DNA of 64,000 nt. Origin: Amoebophrya sp. A120 (Eukaryota > Sar > Dinophyceae > Syndiniales > Amoebophryaceae). Positions 1 to 12,300 of the stretch are shown piece after piece. The stretch covers positions 62,001 through 126,000 of the forward strand of contig CAJINV010000009.1 in the NCBI GenBank assembly GCA_905178155.1, read 5' to 3'. Within the stretch, counting starts at the first letter, position 1; the number at the start of each line of letters is the position of its first letter. The notes beneath the pieces are model-generated. The model did no database searches and was not told the DNA's origin. It saw nothing but the letters and a program-made list of their open reading frames with translations. Made by a program: the position numbers and the translations under genes.

Positions 1-1857
1 GTCATCCACGATCGGCATTTTGAGTGCAACGACCGAGACAGTTTTCACCGAAACATGTTCCAGAACTTCTACCTGCACGCCGGCGAACAGGAGGCGCGGG
101 ACCAGTTGCTGACCCTGTCGCAAACCGCCCCACGAAGTAAAGTTTTGGAGTCGATTCACTTCGAAAAGTTCTTTGAGTCCGCCAAATCCAGTCGGCAGAC
201 CTCCCCGACGATTGTCCCGCGGAAGTTGACAACGAGTCTGCTCGCAAAACTGCCGGAGGAAAAGAAACGGGGCAAGCTGCCGGCGCGGTTTGTCGGACGC
301 GGGCCAACGCCGTTGTTCGTGAACAACCACGAGAGAAGGCAGGATGATGAAGTTGAAAGTCAAAGCACTGTTAAGGTGGTCGACGAGGATATCAAGTCGA
401 GTAGGCCCGCAAGCAGTTCGTCGAATAGGAGCAGTTCCGGGCAGGAGGGCAAGGATTTTAAGGACAAGGAGCAGGCCACCGGCCGTCAACAGGGAGAAAA
501 ACAAGAAGACCAGAGCGGGGACGAGGAGTACAACGACGAGGAAGAAGAAAGTAGTGAATACACTTACACGGACGACTCGCTCTCCGACAAATCTGAATTG
601 ACGAAGCAGTCGCAGAAGCAGCTCAGACGCGCTTTAGAGGCGGGAAAGCTGGACCACCTGGAGAAGCGGCAACTGGAGGCAATTCGGAGACTCGTGAAGT
701 TTGGCAGCTTGAAGAAAAAGAAGAAACCGGAGGTTCTTGTGGAAGAAAAACAGGCAAGTAGCGGAGAAAAGCAGGGGGAAATCAAAGCGGATTCGAGGAG
801 AAGAAAACAGGAGATCGACTTGCGCAGCAGCGAAGATCAGGCGTCTTCAAGTAGTGGAAATTCGTCAAGTCAAGTTCAAATCCGGCCAGGACAGAACAAA
901 AATGAGAAGTCAGATCGGGTTCAACATCCGAAGGGGAACAAAGCACTACAACCTGTTCGCGGTGTGGCAACATCTTCAGAAGAAGAGGAGGAGGGAGAGA
1001 GCAGTTCTGGTAAAAATTCGTCCTCTAACGGAGTGGAAGAGGAAGAACCAAGCTCCTCTGGTACTAGCGGGCTTACGGAGGTGGACCACGACCAGCATTC
1101 CAGTAGCAGCGGCAACACAATGTTCGACAGTAGCGGTGCTGAACAAGCCAACCCGAGACGGAGCGAAGAGGAAAAAAGCTCGATGCTGTCATCTGTAGAA
1201 AGCGAGAGTAGTTCCTCGAAGAGCTCGGGGAGCGAGGCGGTGAGTAGCAGTGGTTTAGCAACTACATCTTCATCCGAAGAACAGTTTTCTGCCGGACAAA
1301 ATCAAACGATTGTAACTTCCTCGGAGGCCGCCTCGGGTTCGGAGGACCCGTATCAAACGTTAGAGAAAACTCTGGAAAAAGAAGACAAGCTCGCGGCTGA
1401 AGAGCGGACTCAGCGGGCGAGCAACACTAGAATGGACGGATCAAGTCAGAAGGAAAAGCGGAATCGCAGGAACGGCATTGCAAAAAAGTGGAAGGAACAA
1501 GCAAGGCTGAAAAAGCAAGAGCTCAAGGACGTCGAGCGGGCGAAATCTTCGGCGAGCGAGGAAGCAGGACAATCTGTGAAGCAGGGTGCAAAAAAATCGA
1601 CCGCTGAGGTCGTCCGCCGCAGGGTTACTTACAGGAATGAAAAGAGGAATGAGAAAGACCAGGCACCAGTTCCTTCTCCACGCCCCATCGACGAAGAAGA
1701 TCTGTTATTGACTGACTTGAATGAAGAAGAGGGAATGGAGGCAGGAGCTGCAGCTTCCAGTCCCGTTGGGTTGTTGGTGAAGAATCTGTTCTCATGGACC
1801 GCGGATGGAATTCGGAGTTTAGCTTCCAGTCCGGGCGGCGGGAAAGAAAAGGAATAA
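1..1857 (+). CDS. C-terminal part of a Ser/Glu/Lys-rich protein, 5' end outside window
   Basis: The reading frame is open from base 1 through the ATG at 55, with no stop before it, so the gene probably begins upstream and only its last ~618 codons are here; TAA ends it at 1857. The first ~110 visible residues look globular, with mixed hydrophobic and charged residues. The remaining ~490 are low complexity: poly-Ser runs (SSSS, SSSG), acidic stretches (EEEEEGE, DEEYNDEEEE) and Lys-rich stretches (LKKKKKPE). A final hydrophobic patch (PVGLLVKNLFSW) is too short to be a confident membrane span. No family is recognised. The composition suggests a disordered, possibly phosphorylated scaffold or nuclear protein, but that is inference. 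The ATG at 55 is a possible true start, so the upstream extension is not proven. Confidence 0.7.
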   Translation, partial: VIHDRHFECNDRDSFHRNMFQNFYLHAGEQEARDQLLTLSQTAPRSKVLESIHFEKFFESAKSSRQTSPTIVPRKLTTSLLAKLPEEKKRGKLPARFVGRGPTPLFVNNHERRQDDEVESQSTVKVVDEDIKSSRPASSSSNRSSSGQEGKDFKDKEQATGRQQGEKQEDQSGDEEYNDEEEESSEYTYTDDSLSDKSELTKQSQKQLRRALEAGKLDHLEKRQLEAIRRLVKFGSLKKKKKPEVLVEEKQASSGEKQGEIKADSRRRKQEIDLRSSEDQASSSSGNSSSQVQIRPGQNKNEKSDRVQHPKGNKALQPVRGVATSSEEEEEGESSSGKNSSSNGVEEEEPSSSGTSGLTEVDHDQHSSSSGNTMFDSSGAEQANPRRSEEEKSSMLSSVESESSSSKSSGSEAVSSSGLATTSSSEEQFSAGQNQTIVTSSEAASGSEDPYQTLEKTLEKEDKLAAEERTQRASNTRMDGSSQKEKRNRRNGIAKKWKEQARLKKQELKDVERAKSSASEEAGQSVKQGAKKSTAEVVRRRVTYRNEKRNEKDQAPVPSPRPIDEEDLLLTDLNEEEGMEAGAAASSPVGLLVKNLFSWTADGIRSLASSPGGGKEKE

Positions 1858-2535
1858 GGTAAGTGTCACATGATTTCAGGCTCCTTTACTGGCGCGAAAG
1901 ACTGGCTAGCAGCAGTGGTACGGAATTAGAGCATAGAGAAAGAGAAAGTCGTTGAAAATATCATGCAAGTTGTTTCTTTCGGTTTTATACATCATCACAG
2001 TGAATAAAGGTAAATATCATGGTGTTTTGTTTCTTTTTGATTTTTCCGACCGCGATAGTTTTCTTTTACCATTTTGTTTTTAAAGCAAGACATGACTGCA
2101 CTGCAGCACCGTTCATCTTTCTGTTTCAGTTTGTTACTTTCAAGCGATGTACAATACCATCTTCAAAATCAAAACCAGTACTCGTCCACTATCTCCATGT
2201 ACATTCTTTTGATTCAAAACCACTGACCATTTCCATGCTGAGAAGATTCCCTCGGGTATTTGGACGTTTCGAAGTTTGTATCTTAGGCATTGGATCATGA
2301 CCTTATTTGTGTTTTTCTGCGACCCCGGTTTCTCATGTGTCGGCGGTAAATAAAAGTTGCTGTCTGCGTTTCCGCCCGTGCGTGTTCTCGCGTTCGGTGA
2401 CAGTTTTCGTCTGGGCGGGTCTACCTGCGCCAAACGGTTTTGCTACATTGTACCGTACCAGTAAAGTCTTGACTCGAACAAGAAGGGACGCAATCGTGAT
2501 ATCAAAACATCAGAAGTACTCAATTCTCAAAGAAG
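1858..2535. other. Intergenic spacer
   Basis: A 678-bp AT- and T-rich spacer between two + strand genes. Short open frames exist on both strands but have spacer-like composition. I see no RNA gene and no clear promoter motif. The 3' UTR of the upstream gene and the 5' UTR of the next should lie here. Confidence 0.5.
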
Positions 2536-5500
2536 ATGCAGTCGCACGTCGTTCATTTGCGACCATCTGGTCGGGCTGCGTCGACGTGGCGCTCAGCTTG
2601 TCTTCGGAGACTTCGCAACTGCACGCTGGAATGCCAAACCGAGAAAACTTTCGAGCCTTACCGCAGCACCGCGAGCAGCAGAGCCGCTGGCGTGCTTTCA
2701 GGATCTTACCAGCAACAGCGTTTCTTACGATCTTCTGCGATCGGGAAGGATGCAGGCAGGGAAAAGATTTCCGCGCACCAAATAGAAAAAGCCGGCGTGA
2801 TTCTGGAAGACTACTTTCGCCGTTTTCCTGTCGCGACGGTTGCAACTTGCGAACGGACGCTGCGGCAGGTGGTGGCGGTGTTGCAGCTAAATAGTACGAA
2901 TTACGCACGCGGGATGTTGTACAGTACAGAAACAGAAACGCAAGTTCTGCAGAACGTTGCACTTTTGGATGAAGTTCAGAAGTTGCCGGAGTTTCTGTTG
3001 CGCGTGAAACTCTTACTTGAGCAGGAGGTTTTGCAGGAAAGACCATCTGCAAGTTCATCATCGAGGAACAATGCCGTCGCCCCGCAGGCCGTGCCCTTTC
3101 TCCGCGGGTTGATACCCTTGCTCACCATCACGAGACAACTAGACGGGCCGTGGGCGCAGATTTTGGGAGCATTGCTGCTGCGGTACGTTGGAAGTAATCA
3201 TGCGCCGCAAACGAATTTTTCCGCAGCAGCAGGTGGCCCGATTGTGGATGTTCTAGGTTTTCGATCTCAGGAAGTTCTAGATCTCATTGAGGCAACGAAG
3301 CTGTTTCACAGTACAACTGCAACGGAGAGGACAAAAGACCATCAAGTCCGTGACGCGTTTGTCGAAAGCCTGCTGCGGCCCTGGGACGCGAAACTGATCG
3401 AGTACTTTGCAGCGGCCGACGGCTCGTCGTCTTCTAGGAAGGGTAAAGGATTTCAATCTTCTGCACAACCGCCACGGCCGCAAGATCTCCTGCGACACTT
3501 TTCCTCCGTGATGACAAAGTCAAAGAATGACCACGAAACTTTATTGAACGCGGCGGCGTTTTTGAAGAAACAGATGACATTCTTTCACCATCCTGCATTT
3601 GTGGCGAAGTTGGAAAAATCTCTCTTTGAAAAGGGTGCCGAGGCGGAGGAGCTGCTCGTCGTACTGGATGCGTATAACAGCAACGGCGTGAGTTCAAAGG
3701 CGGCGCAGGTCGTCGAAACTATTTTCCAAGCTTTGAACGGAAGCGATCTGGATTGCTTGCTTGATTTTGGCTCCGCGATTTCTACTACGTCCGGGACGAC
3801 CACAATAGCGCCGCTTCGGATTGTTCTAGACCACGCCATCAGACAAGGAAGCTTGTGGTCGACGGAATTGCTAGATACCGTCGCGGATGGGGTGCTGCGA
3901 AATTTGACGAAGCCTTTGGAGCTGCTTAGCCGCGTTCGATGCGGCGAAGATCAAGCAAGGACAACAATCGAAGAGCGACTACTGGAACACGCGACAGCAG
4001 CGGCAGTTGACTTCTACTGGTCTCTTCTGGTGCAGCAGAACCTGCAGCACAGCCCGGCGCTGACCTCGGCGGGCACGTTCCTGGAGGTTTTTCAGCTGGA
4101 AGTGCTACCAGTTCTGCTACAAGCGAACTTCGCTGAAGACGCGCGCGACATTCACGATTGTCCTGGAACTCCTGTACCTGTGTCGAATTTTGTTAGAAAC
4201 CATCCCTACTACACCGCTTCAAAGCTGATTTCCATGCTGTGGCACAACCAGAATCTGGAGGCTGTTGCCGTGTACACCGGCGAGAAAACGAGCAGCCTTG
4301 TGGAAAGAACGGCGCGGGCAGCGGCGACGATGCTTTTGGATGCTGAAGGCAAGAACGCGGTAAACGCACTGGGCACCAGTACGACCGCGGCGGTCCATCT
4401 AACGGAAGACATGCTCGACAATCTGGTCTTCGAAGCGCTGCCTGAGATTTTGCGACGGGATACTGAACAACGTCAACACCAAGAGACTTCGGATGATCAT
4501 GCGGAAAGTATCAACTTTGTCGACCTCGTCTTTTCCGCGCAGAAACAAATTTATCTGCAGAACTCGTACAACAACACAATCGGGTCATCGATGATTTCTC
4601 CATCGCGACAAAGTGCCACGGCGAAGCGGCTCCAGTACGTGAACAAGCTTGCCGAGCTGAATCTGATTCCCTCCTTACAGAAAATGAAGCAAATACTGGA
4701 GCAGAAAGTCTCCCCGACGGAGAAAAAAACGAACTTCGCGAGGAAGTTTATAACCGACGGAGCAAGTGCCGAAACAATGCTGGCGGCTTTGTGCTTTGCT
4801 GGTTTCAATGAGATAAGGGAGAAGGTGGTCCTGCAGATGAAAAGTAGCAGTGTTCATAATTCCCTTGCTTCTGAGAAGAAAAAGGCCACGACCAAGCCAA
4901 AGATTAACTTGAAAAACGAGCTGAAGATACAGTTGGAGAACAGCTTCTTCAATGTGCGAATGCCACAGTTTACGGAACTGCTACTCGAACACGCGGACGT
5001 GCAGAGTAGCGTCAGTGCCCGGAACGCAATAGCGGTGTTGGCGAGACTGAACCTGCAAGGTGGTTTTGCGGAAACGTTTCTGCAGGCTGTTTCCTCCGCT
5101 GCTGAGCAGCGAGAGCAGTTACTGCAAAACGTTCTAGGTGGAAAAAGCAACCGCAGCCACGATGGGGATCATTTAACAACCCGCGAACGGCACAGAGTTA
5201 CCAGCTTCTCGTCCAGTAAGCAGCAAATTCTCTCTCAGGCGAGCTACTTTATCAAATGTAAAAATGTCTGGGTCTGGAAGAATGAGCGATTTGTCATGCA
5301 GCTTTTCCATGACCCATGAGGTCTGGAATGCAGGACCTAGCATGACAGATTCTGCGCGACCTCTCTCATGCCTATCCTGCATGAGAAACCCCCTCCCGAC
5401 CTGGTCAAAACTGGACGACTTTTGGTAATCATGCAACACAGATTCTTGCTTGTTTCAAATTTAGCATGACAAGTTGCATTCTTCCAGACCCAGACATTTT

Positions 5501-8362
5501 TACATTTGATATACTTCAAGCGGTACCTGAAGCCGGAGATCGATTTGGAGCAAGATCTGGATTTACACTTGATGACAAACGTATGGATGTGTCAGGTTTG
5601 AAATCGTCAGAGTTGAAAAAACTTGTAATGCACAAAATCGATGCCAATTGCAAGCCCAATTTCTAAGCGGCGCATGACAAATTTGAGTAGAGCCGAAATC
5701 CAGTTTGTAATGCTGTTTGGGTAAGGAAGACGCCTTTTGTCATGCTGCTTTAGCAGCTCTATTCCTACCCCGCAACAGGCTCACAATCTGCCTCCCTTGC
5801 CTACTCTGCAAGGCAGGCATTTTCTGCGTTGCATTTTATGCATCACAAATCATTGCAACTTTGACGATTTCAATCCTGACAGTTCCATAAAACGTGATTC
5901 GCACGGCAGAGGACCGGATCTTCAGCCCGACCGCAGTCCTAGAGGCGGTGCGGGAGAGTTTGCTGGCGACACCCGGGGCGGACGGGGAACAGCTTAGAGT
6001 TTTCAACGCAAACGCAACGGCTTCATCGACTTCAAGAGGGGCTTCAGGTGTGGATGGGAAGAGGACCAGCAGTGCCAGTTCCAGCAGTACGGACTGCACG
6101 TTAGTGTTTGTTCTTCAACAAGAAGGAGAGGATTTTGTTTCCATCGATGGGGATGCACATGAAAACGTTGAAACTAGCACTACCAAAGTCCTTGTCGCCG
6201 ATATCCTGCCACCGAAATCTGCCGTAAGCAGTACAGACATGCGGTTTGTGAACATCAAGCACGACATCTGGCGGATGGAAAACCTGTTTTCGGAGAACAA
6301 GGACTTTGAAATTTTGACGCTTTTTTCGGACGAAATAGGTGGTGACGGAGATCATGATGTTGAGGTGGACTACGGCCTTGTAGGGAAGAAAATACTGGAA
6401 AAAGTGCAAGCGAAGCTGCAGTTCGGTTTACGAACAGGTTCACCTGCCGTGGCGACTCCTCTTGTCGAACACGTTTTCGTGTCCGCTGGGGAAGGGGCAG
6501 CTTCGGCCCGAGCGGAGCAGGAAAGCAGTCCCGAGGACGCAACTGCTAGTAGCGAAAATAACTACGTCAAGCGGGTCGTGCGGGGAGGTCTACTGAAGCC
6601 CGGCGCTGCAGCTTCCACTGCCGACATTGAAGACATCGTGGTTCCGAAAGACCGAGGGGGATCGGAAGGCGTTGTAGCAGGGAAAGCGACATCATACAAA
6701 GTGGTCGAAGTCCAGAACGCGCCAGCACACAAAGCGGTCGACGTCCAGAATCTGTCTGCAATGGCCGCTGGAGCAGAAATTACGGCGCCACCGCAGCAAG
6801 TAAACGAGAATCTTCAACACCCTGCTTCAGCTCAAAGCATTCCCCTTGCACAGCAACCGCTAGCGGGATCGCAACTGCACGCGGCTAATCCTGAAACTAA
6901 TTCCACCGCGGCCCGAGAAGATGAAAAGGTGATATCGAGCCCCGAATTACGTTCTTCTACCAGCGAAAGCCTCACAGATACGGTCGACATCCGCGAAGCC
7001 GTGTTAGAGCTAGTTGAGAGCGGGGAGGGGGATATTCCAGAACTTTTGTTGATCAAATTAGAGGAGACGTTGGCGGGTGATGAAGAAGATGAAGAGAAAT
7101 TGAAGGAAATCTACAAAGAGCTGCTTGAGGCACAAAAGGATCAGCATCAACCGGTTTTGTCCAGCACACAAGCTGCAGCTGCGTCTGTGGGTCGGGAGCC
7201 TGTTAATGGTGCAAAGGAGCTGCTTCATGATATAGAAGCAGCGTCAGCAGAGGCAAACACAAAGGTGGAGCAGATCGCAATGAAGAACCCCGCTGCTCCA
7301 ACGGATATTGATCATGACAAAAATCCGACAACTGCTGCTCAAATCCGCACCGTCGCTGAAATTCGGAAGGACGTGCTAGAGAACAAAGCTAGCGACTCTT
7401 GGGAACTTGCTCCTATGCGGCTGCTCGCGAAGAACAGCGATCTGCGGACCAAGCGCGCTTTTCTGGAGAAAAACAAGGTCGCGGAAGTCTTCTACATCCC
7501 ACAGGACAAGAGTGTCCACGAAAAATTGCGGCAGAAGAGGGAACAAGAAAGCGTGATGGACCTGGAAAAGTTGCGGAAAATGAAAAGTAGTAAAAGCACA
7601 GCAGGTAGTCGTGGTGCGGATAAAGGTGGCACAACAACTTCTAGTTTGATAAAGCGTGGTGCTGGCCACGACAAAGTGGAGACGAAAAGTCGTTCAGTCC
7701 ATGCTGCAACTTCAGCCTCCTGGCAACATGTGTTGGAAGATGCAGAACCGGAAGACGTGAGGACGGCAGAAGGCGAAGGTTTAGGTTTTGTCGTTCCAAC
7801 AAGCCGCGAGCATGTTGAACCAAGGAAACAAATAAAGCCAAAGCCTCGTCAGCTCCGTCAGGAATCCGCAGAGGAGATGCTCGCGCGGTTGAAAAACGCC
7901 GGGAGCATGCGACGCTCGAATGTCGGTGGCGGCAGTGGAAGTGCAAGTTTTCGGCAGGGCGATGCGGCAGCGACGCTAGACGGTGGTAGTGGTTCGTACT
8001 CCCCGCTGCGCGAGGTCCGGCAAAAATCACAGTACTACAACAATGCTGTGCAGAGAAATACGAGGAGAATGAACCGCAGTTACGAGGAGTTGAAAGACGT
8101 GCTGTCGGGAGCGGAAACGGAAAATGAGAAGCTGAATGACATTACGCCCGCTACTTCACGACCCGATAACACAAGCACAACGCAGAATTCTAGCGCTGAT
8201 GCGACAGCAGATCAGAGTTCGGGGCGAGTCGATGATGCAATCGGGGGCGCAGGTAAAGCGGTCACGAACGATGAAAGCAAGCAGTTTGAAGAAGCAGCAA
8301 AACGCATTATGCAAGGTACCATGCGGCCGAAGCATACCGTTTCAGCTACCACTGCGATATAG
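2536..8362 (+). CDS. Large unrecognised protein (1,748 aa) carrying two introner elements
   Basis: The model joins exons 2536-5249, 5517-5581 and 5895-8362 (5,247 nt, divisible by 3). The two gaps are inverted-repeat elements, each flanked by a 5-bp direct repeat. Dropping each element with one repeat copy links the frame ending ASYF to KRYLKPEIDL and MTN to VIRTAEDRIF. Without this, the first frame stops inside the element and the third part has no ATG. The N-terminus (MQSHVVHLRPSGRAAS...) is Arg/Ser-rich with no acidic residue for some 30 positions, resembling a mitochondrial targeting sequence. Residues ~90-900 are Leu-rich and look alpha-helical, as in organellar helical-repeat proteins, but I could not assign PPR, RAP or another named repeat. 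The C-terminal ~820 residues are Ala/Glu/Ser-rich and mostly disordered. Function unknown; targeting is inferred. Confidence 0.72.
5250..5511. mobile_element. Introner element 1 (family B), 35-bp perfect inverted repeats
   Basis: A 262-bp insertion within the coding region. Left terminal repeat 5250-5284 and right repeat 5477-5511 are perfect reverse complements over 35 bp, with core AATGTCTGGGTCTGGA. The direct repeat TACTT flanks it at 5245-5249 and 5512-5516. The interior carries GCATGACA or its reverse complement at least three times and has no coding potential, so it is a non-autonomous, MITE-like element acting as an intron. A GT-AG alternative (5266 to 5520) would also keep frame, so the splice sites are not proven. 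The same repeat core recurs at 21253-21919. Confidence 0.88.
5582..5889. mobile_element. Introner element 2 (family C), imperfect inverted repeats
   Basis: This 308-bp insertion lies only 65 coding bases after element 1. The left end (TATGGATGTGTCAGGTTTGA...) matches the reverse complement of the right end (TATGGAACTGTCAGGATTGA...) for more than 30 bases with scattered mismatches, including AAATCGTCA(G/A)AGTTG. The direct repeat AAACG occurs at 5577-5581 and 5890-5894. Removing the element with one repeat restores MTN-VIRTAE in frame. It contains GCATGACA near 5670 and the reverse complement near 5738. A canonical alternative, donor GTTTGA after codon CAG at 5593-5595 and acceptor AG at 5910-5911, would also keep frame. 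Confidence 0.83.
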
Positions 8363-9306
8363 GCGTGCTTTTAGTCTGGATTGTGATTTTTGTATACCAT
8401 TTTTTTGTGCATGAGGTCGCATTTTTTTTGCCGTTCTTCAATAACGAACACCTCAATTGATAACTCGACTCGGTCTGATCGTTTTTTGTGTGCATCATTT
8501 CTTTGTTCTTAATCAATTGCATCCATAGCTCGAGGAAAAGGAGCTGTAGAAATGAATACGAGGAATTTTTCTTGATGACGTTGCTTGGGAAAATGAAAAA
8601 AGAACGAAGTGAATTCCGTACAAACGTGATTACAGTTTTTTTGTACACACGTGTATGTAAAGCCGTTCCAAAGAAATCCGACTGGCTTCACCATCGTTTT
8701 TACGTTCACGAGTTCCCGTGAAGAAGCAAAGTCAGCAAGACCTACGTCCAAACACGATCAAATCCTCTCGCTTTTCGTTCGTTCAAAATCGTAGCGTCAC
8801 CAAAGCAAAATCAAGCGAATTTTCGAAACACCAAATCCCAAGATGCGTTCTCGTTTGCCCTCTCAGTTCCCGAAATCCTTTCAAATTTTGCGCAAATAAG
8901 CAACAACTCCGTTTACTTTAGAAAATCACGTTTTTCACCTGCAAGGCAAGACTCATCAAATCTCGTTGCAAAAGTTTTGAACGCCTCCAAATCAAATTAT
9001 CCCACAGGTTGGCGACAACAATTTGATTTAAAATAGAAAGACATTCGAATTGGTATTTTTCAAGTAAGCACGACAAGAATTTTCGTTTTCTGTGAACAAA
9101 CAACCTTTAGTTTTTTTTTGAAGAGATCGGGACGGGGTTCATCACAAAACTTGGGCTCGGAACCCCGGTCCGTTTTCTCTTTCTGAGGCGGGTAGAAAGG
9201 GAAAAGTTTACTAGGGCCACATTAGCAAGCATACATCACCACTATTGTTGATACAAATCGAAGTAGAAAGCCTATAGAACAAGTAGAAAGTTAGCACGAA
9301 GGAGCC
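8363..9306. other. Intergenic spacer with a hairpin
   Basis: A 944-bp spacer, AT-rich with T runs. Near its 3' end a GC-rich hairpin stands out (listed separately). Otherwise I see no gene. Confidence 0.5.
9134..9166. other. GC-rich stem-loop in spacer
   Basis: GGGGTTC at 9134-9140 pairs perfectly with GAACCCC at 9160-9166 across a 19-nt loop. A flanking GAC/GTC extension with one bulge lengthens the stem. It stands out in an AT-rich spacer just after a run of T. It does not form a tRNA cloverleaf that I can see. It could be a 5' UTR structure of the gene starting at 9307 or a small RNA hairpin; function unknown. Confidence 0.35.
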
Positions 9307-12300
9307 ATGGCTCAGTGGGGCGGCTTCGGCTGGTGGCCGAAGACGTTTCGGTGTCCCCGCGGTACCATTCGCGCCGAGGAAGACCCGAACTGGTGTAAGC
9401 ACCGCGTATGGGGCTGGTTCCAGGAGCACTCGGATTACCACGCGGAGGAGGGATTTCTGTACGAACATGAGTACACCGACGACGGCGCCATCGTCGCGCT
9501 CAGCAAGGGGATCGTCGAGTCCGAGGCGATCAACATAAACCTCTGTACTTGCTTTTTTCAATGAGTTTGTTTGTTGACGATGAACTTAGAAACATGTAAA
9601 TAGCATGACGATTTATTTACGAAAATATTCATCTTGTTGTTGTTCGCACACTTTTTGCGCGCACGCTTGCATTGACTTTTTCTTTTCCACCAACACTCAC
9701 AGACGAATTCTGCTTGGCCTTCGGAAAACCGATGGAGCTGCGGAGACCCTGCGTGGAAACCTTTCCTGGCGAAAGGATTGTCCCGGACAAAAACGGGCGA
9801 TACAACGGGATTCGCGTGCCCAAGTCCATGCGGCGCGACCTGCAACGCAAGCCGGTCGAGATTGTGCCCTACATGCAGAACGTCGACATCGACGAAAAAT
9901 CATTTATTGTCGAGCTCGGCCCCGAGGCGCTTTCAAGACAATCCGCAAACCCGAAAAGAAGTGCCAGTTTGAAGGCAGTACCAGGATCGCCCGCGTCAAA
10001 GATGAAAGCGGCACCCGGTGCCGCGAATGCGAAGGCGGGCAGTGTACTGGGCGCGAAGGGCAAAGGAAAGCAGGACGAATGGGCCAACTGGTATTTGGAT
10101 ACACTTTTGCGTGGTGCATTCAACTGTACGGCCTTGAGTGCCATGTTTTCGTAGATTTCGAATTTTGCTAAAATTGATTCTGTTGTGTTCCTGCGTCTGC
10201 ATCTCTAGGGGAGCAAAGAAACAGTTGAAGATAGAAAACTCAAAATCTTACAGGGATGGTCAAGACTGGGGCTACAGTGCGGATAAGCCGTGGGAAGCTC
10301 TGGGCATGTCACAGGCCATGTGGGAGCGCAATCAGAAGATTGAGCAGGAACAGCGGGAAAGACAGGAGAAAGCGCGACTTGAGCAGGTACTCCTGAAACT
10401 TATGATCAAACGTTTCTCTTCTAGTAGGTCTTCCTTCCAGAATTTTTTTTTGTGCTTTTCGACTTTCCTGTACGCCCGCATTGTCGTTGTGCAATTAGCA
10501 CCAACTACTCGGCGTAAAAGCCACATTGTCTATCCAGACTGCATCAAATAAAACAGGAGCGTCTCCGTCTGGCCGAGGCTGAGCGACGGCGCAACAGCGT
10601 TCCCGGCACTCCCGGCGTTGACAGCGCGAACAAGTCTCCCCCCTCGGACAACCTGGACGGTGTGAACCCGCAGAATTCGAAGTCCACGCCCCAGAGCAAG
10701 ATGCCGGACATCAAATCGCTGAAGCAAATCCTGGAGGAGAAGAAGAAGCGTCACGGCAACGGCACGCTGGTTCCCCAGTCCAGTTCCGCGTCCGGGTCCC
10801 CGAATAACGATTTGGATACCACCAACACGACCATTGAATCCAAGGCGAGCAAGCAGAGCATGATCACTTCGTCCGGCGGCAGCGGAACGGTGATTATGGC
10901 TTCCTCCTCCACTTCCAGCAGCCTGACCAAGACCTCCACGCGGGGCGGGAACATCACCGCGTCCAGTGTCAGCATCAAGGCGTCGTCGAGTTCCTCGACG
11001 GCAATAGCCACCTCAAGTTCAGCACACCAGAAGACCACGAACGCCTCCTACGCAGCCTCGCACGAGACGGCGGATGCCATTCCTGGTACTTCTAACATAC
11101 GCATCGTCGCGGCGGGCGCGGACAGCGGCAAGAAAGACGACCCGGGTGTCAACACAGAGTCAACGTCCTACCGCGAGTCCGCGAAGCAGGACAACGCGGG
11201 AAGTAGGAAGAAGAAGGACAAAAACAAAAATCGCGACAAAGACGGCGGGGAAAACAGCAATAACGCTGTTCAAAGCTCGTCCAAACACCACGGCGGCAAA
11301 AGTAGGAGAGAGGAAGTCGTAGAGCCCCTTTCCGACGACGACAATTTGAGCGACGCGAATGACAATAACGAATCCCCGCTGCAGTCGGATGACAGCGAGC
11401 TGTACGGGACCACTAACGACCGGAAGAAGAAAAGCCGGAAGTCGAGGAAAGTGAAGGACCATAAAGGCTCGAAGCACGAGACCGGCAAGAAGGAGTTGGA
11501 AAAGGGCGGGTCCCTCTCCAGCGACCACCCGGTCCGGAGCAGCAGCACGCGGGAAAACCTGGACTCGGCGGAAAAGGTGTACAAAAAGGACAAAGACCGG
11601 GAGCGGGGTCGCAAGAAAGTGGACCGGAAGGATCGGAAGAAGAAGTCGAAAGAAGCGGCGTTCAACAAGGACAACGACTACAATTCGCGGTCGGACGACG
11701 AAGACAGCAGAAGATCGCGGTCTGCTGCCCATGGCGAGAACGAGTCGGAGAACGAGTCGCCCGAGCGGGCGCGGGACAGCACAAGGGAAGACAGGAAAAT
11801 GAAAAAGCGGGGCCGGGGGATCGAGGAAGCGGAAAAGAGAGAATCGAAAAAGATGAAAAAGCTGCACGCCGACAAGGAGTTGCGGGACACTGACATCGTC
11901 CACTCGGACGAGGACGACCTCCAGCTAGCCTCCGAGCGATCGGAAGAGCGGTCCGACGACAGAGACGTCAACTACCGTGGGGGGGCCCGGTCCAGCCAGG
12001 ACTCCAGCTTTCAGGACCGAAAAGCGGATCGGAACACGAAGCGAAGCCGCAGAGAGAAAAAAGAGTCGCATAAGGAGGACCAAGACACCACGAAATCCTC
12101 CAAGCGCGGCACGAAAGCGCTGAATGCCTTGGGGAGAGGCTCGAAAAACGACGAGGAACTCTACAGTAGCGAGGAGGATATTCTGAGGAAAAATCCCCCC
12201 TCCCCATATCGAAAAGGTATGTTTCCGAAAATTTGTGTTGCTGATTTGAGGTCACAAATCACGTCTGTCTTGCAAGAAGACAGGCGCAGAGGCTTCCGCA

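Noticed and set aside
2307-2894. Open frame overlapping the start of the 1,748-aa protein
   Set aside because: It runs through the spacer and ends early; the frame starting at 2536 continues for 900 codons with coding character.
9134-9166. tRNA gene at the GGGGTTC...GAACCCC hairpin
   Set aside because: The B-box-like GGTTC has no matching acceptor or anticodon arms, so no cloverleaf forms.
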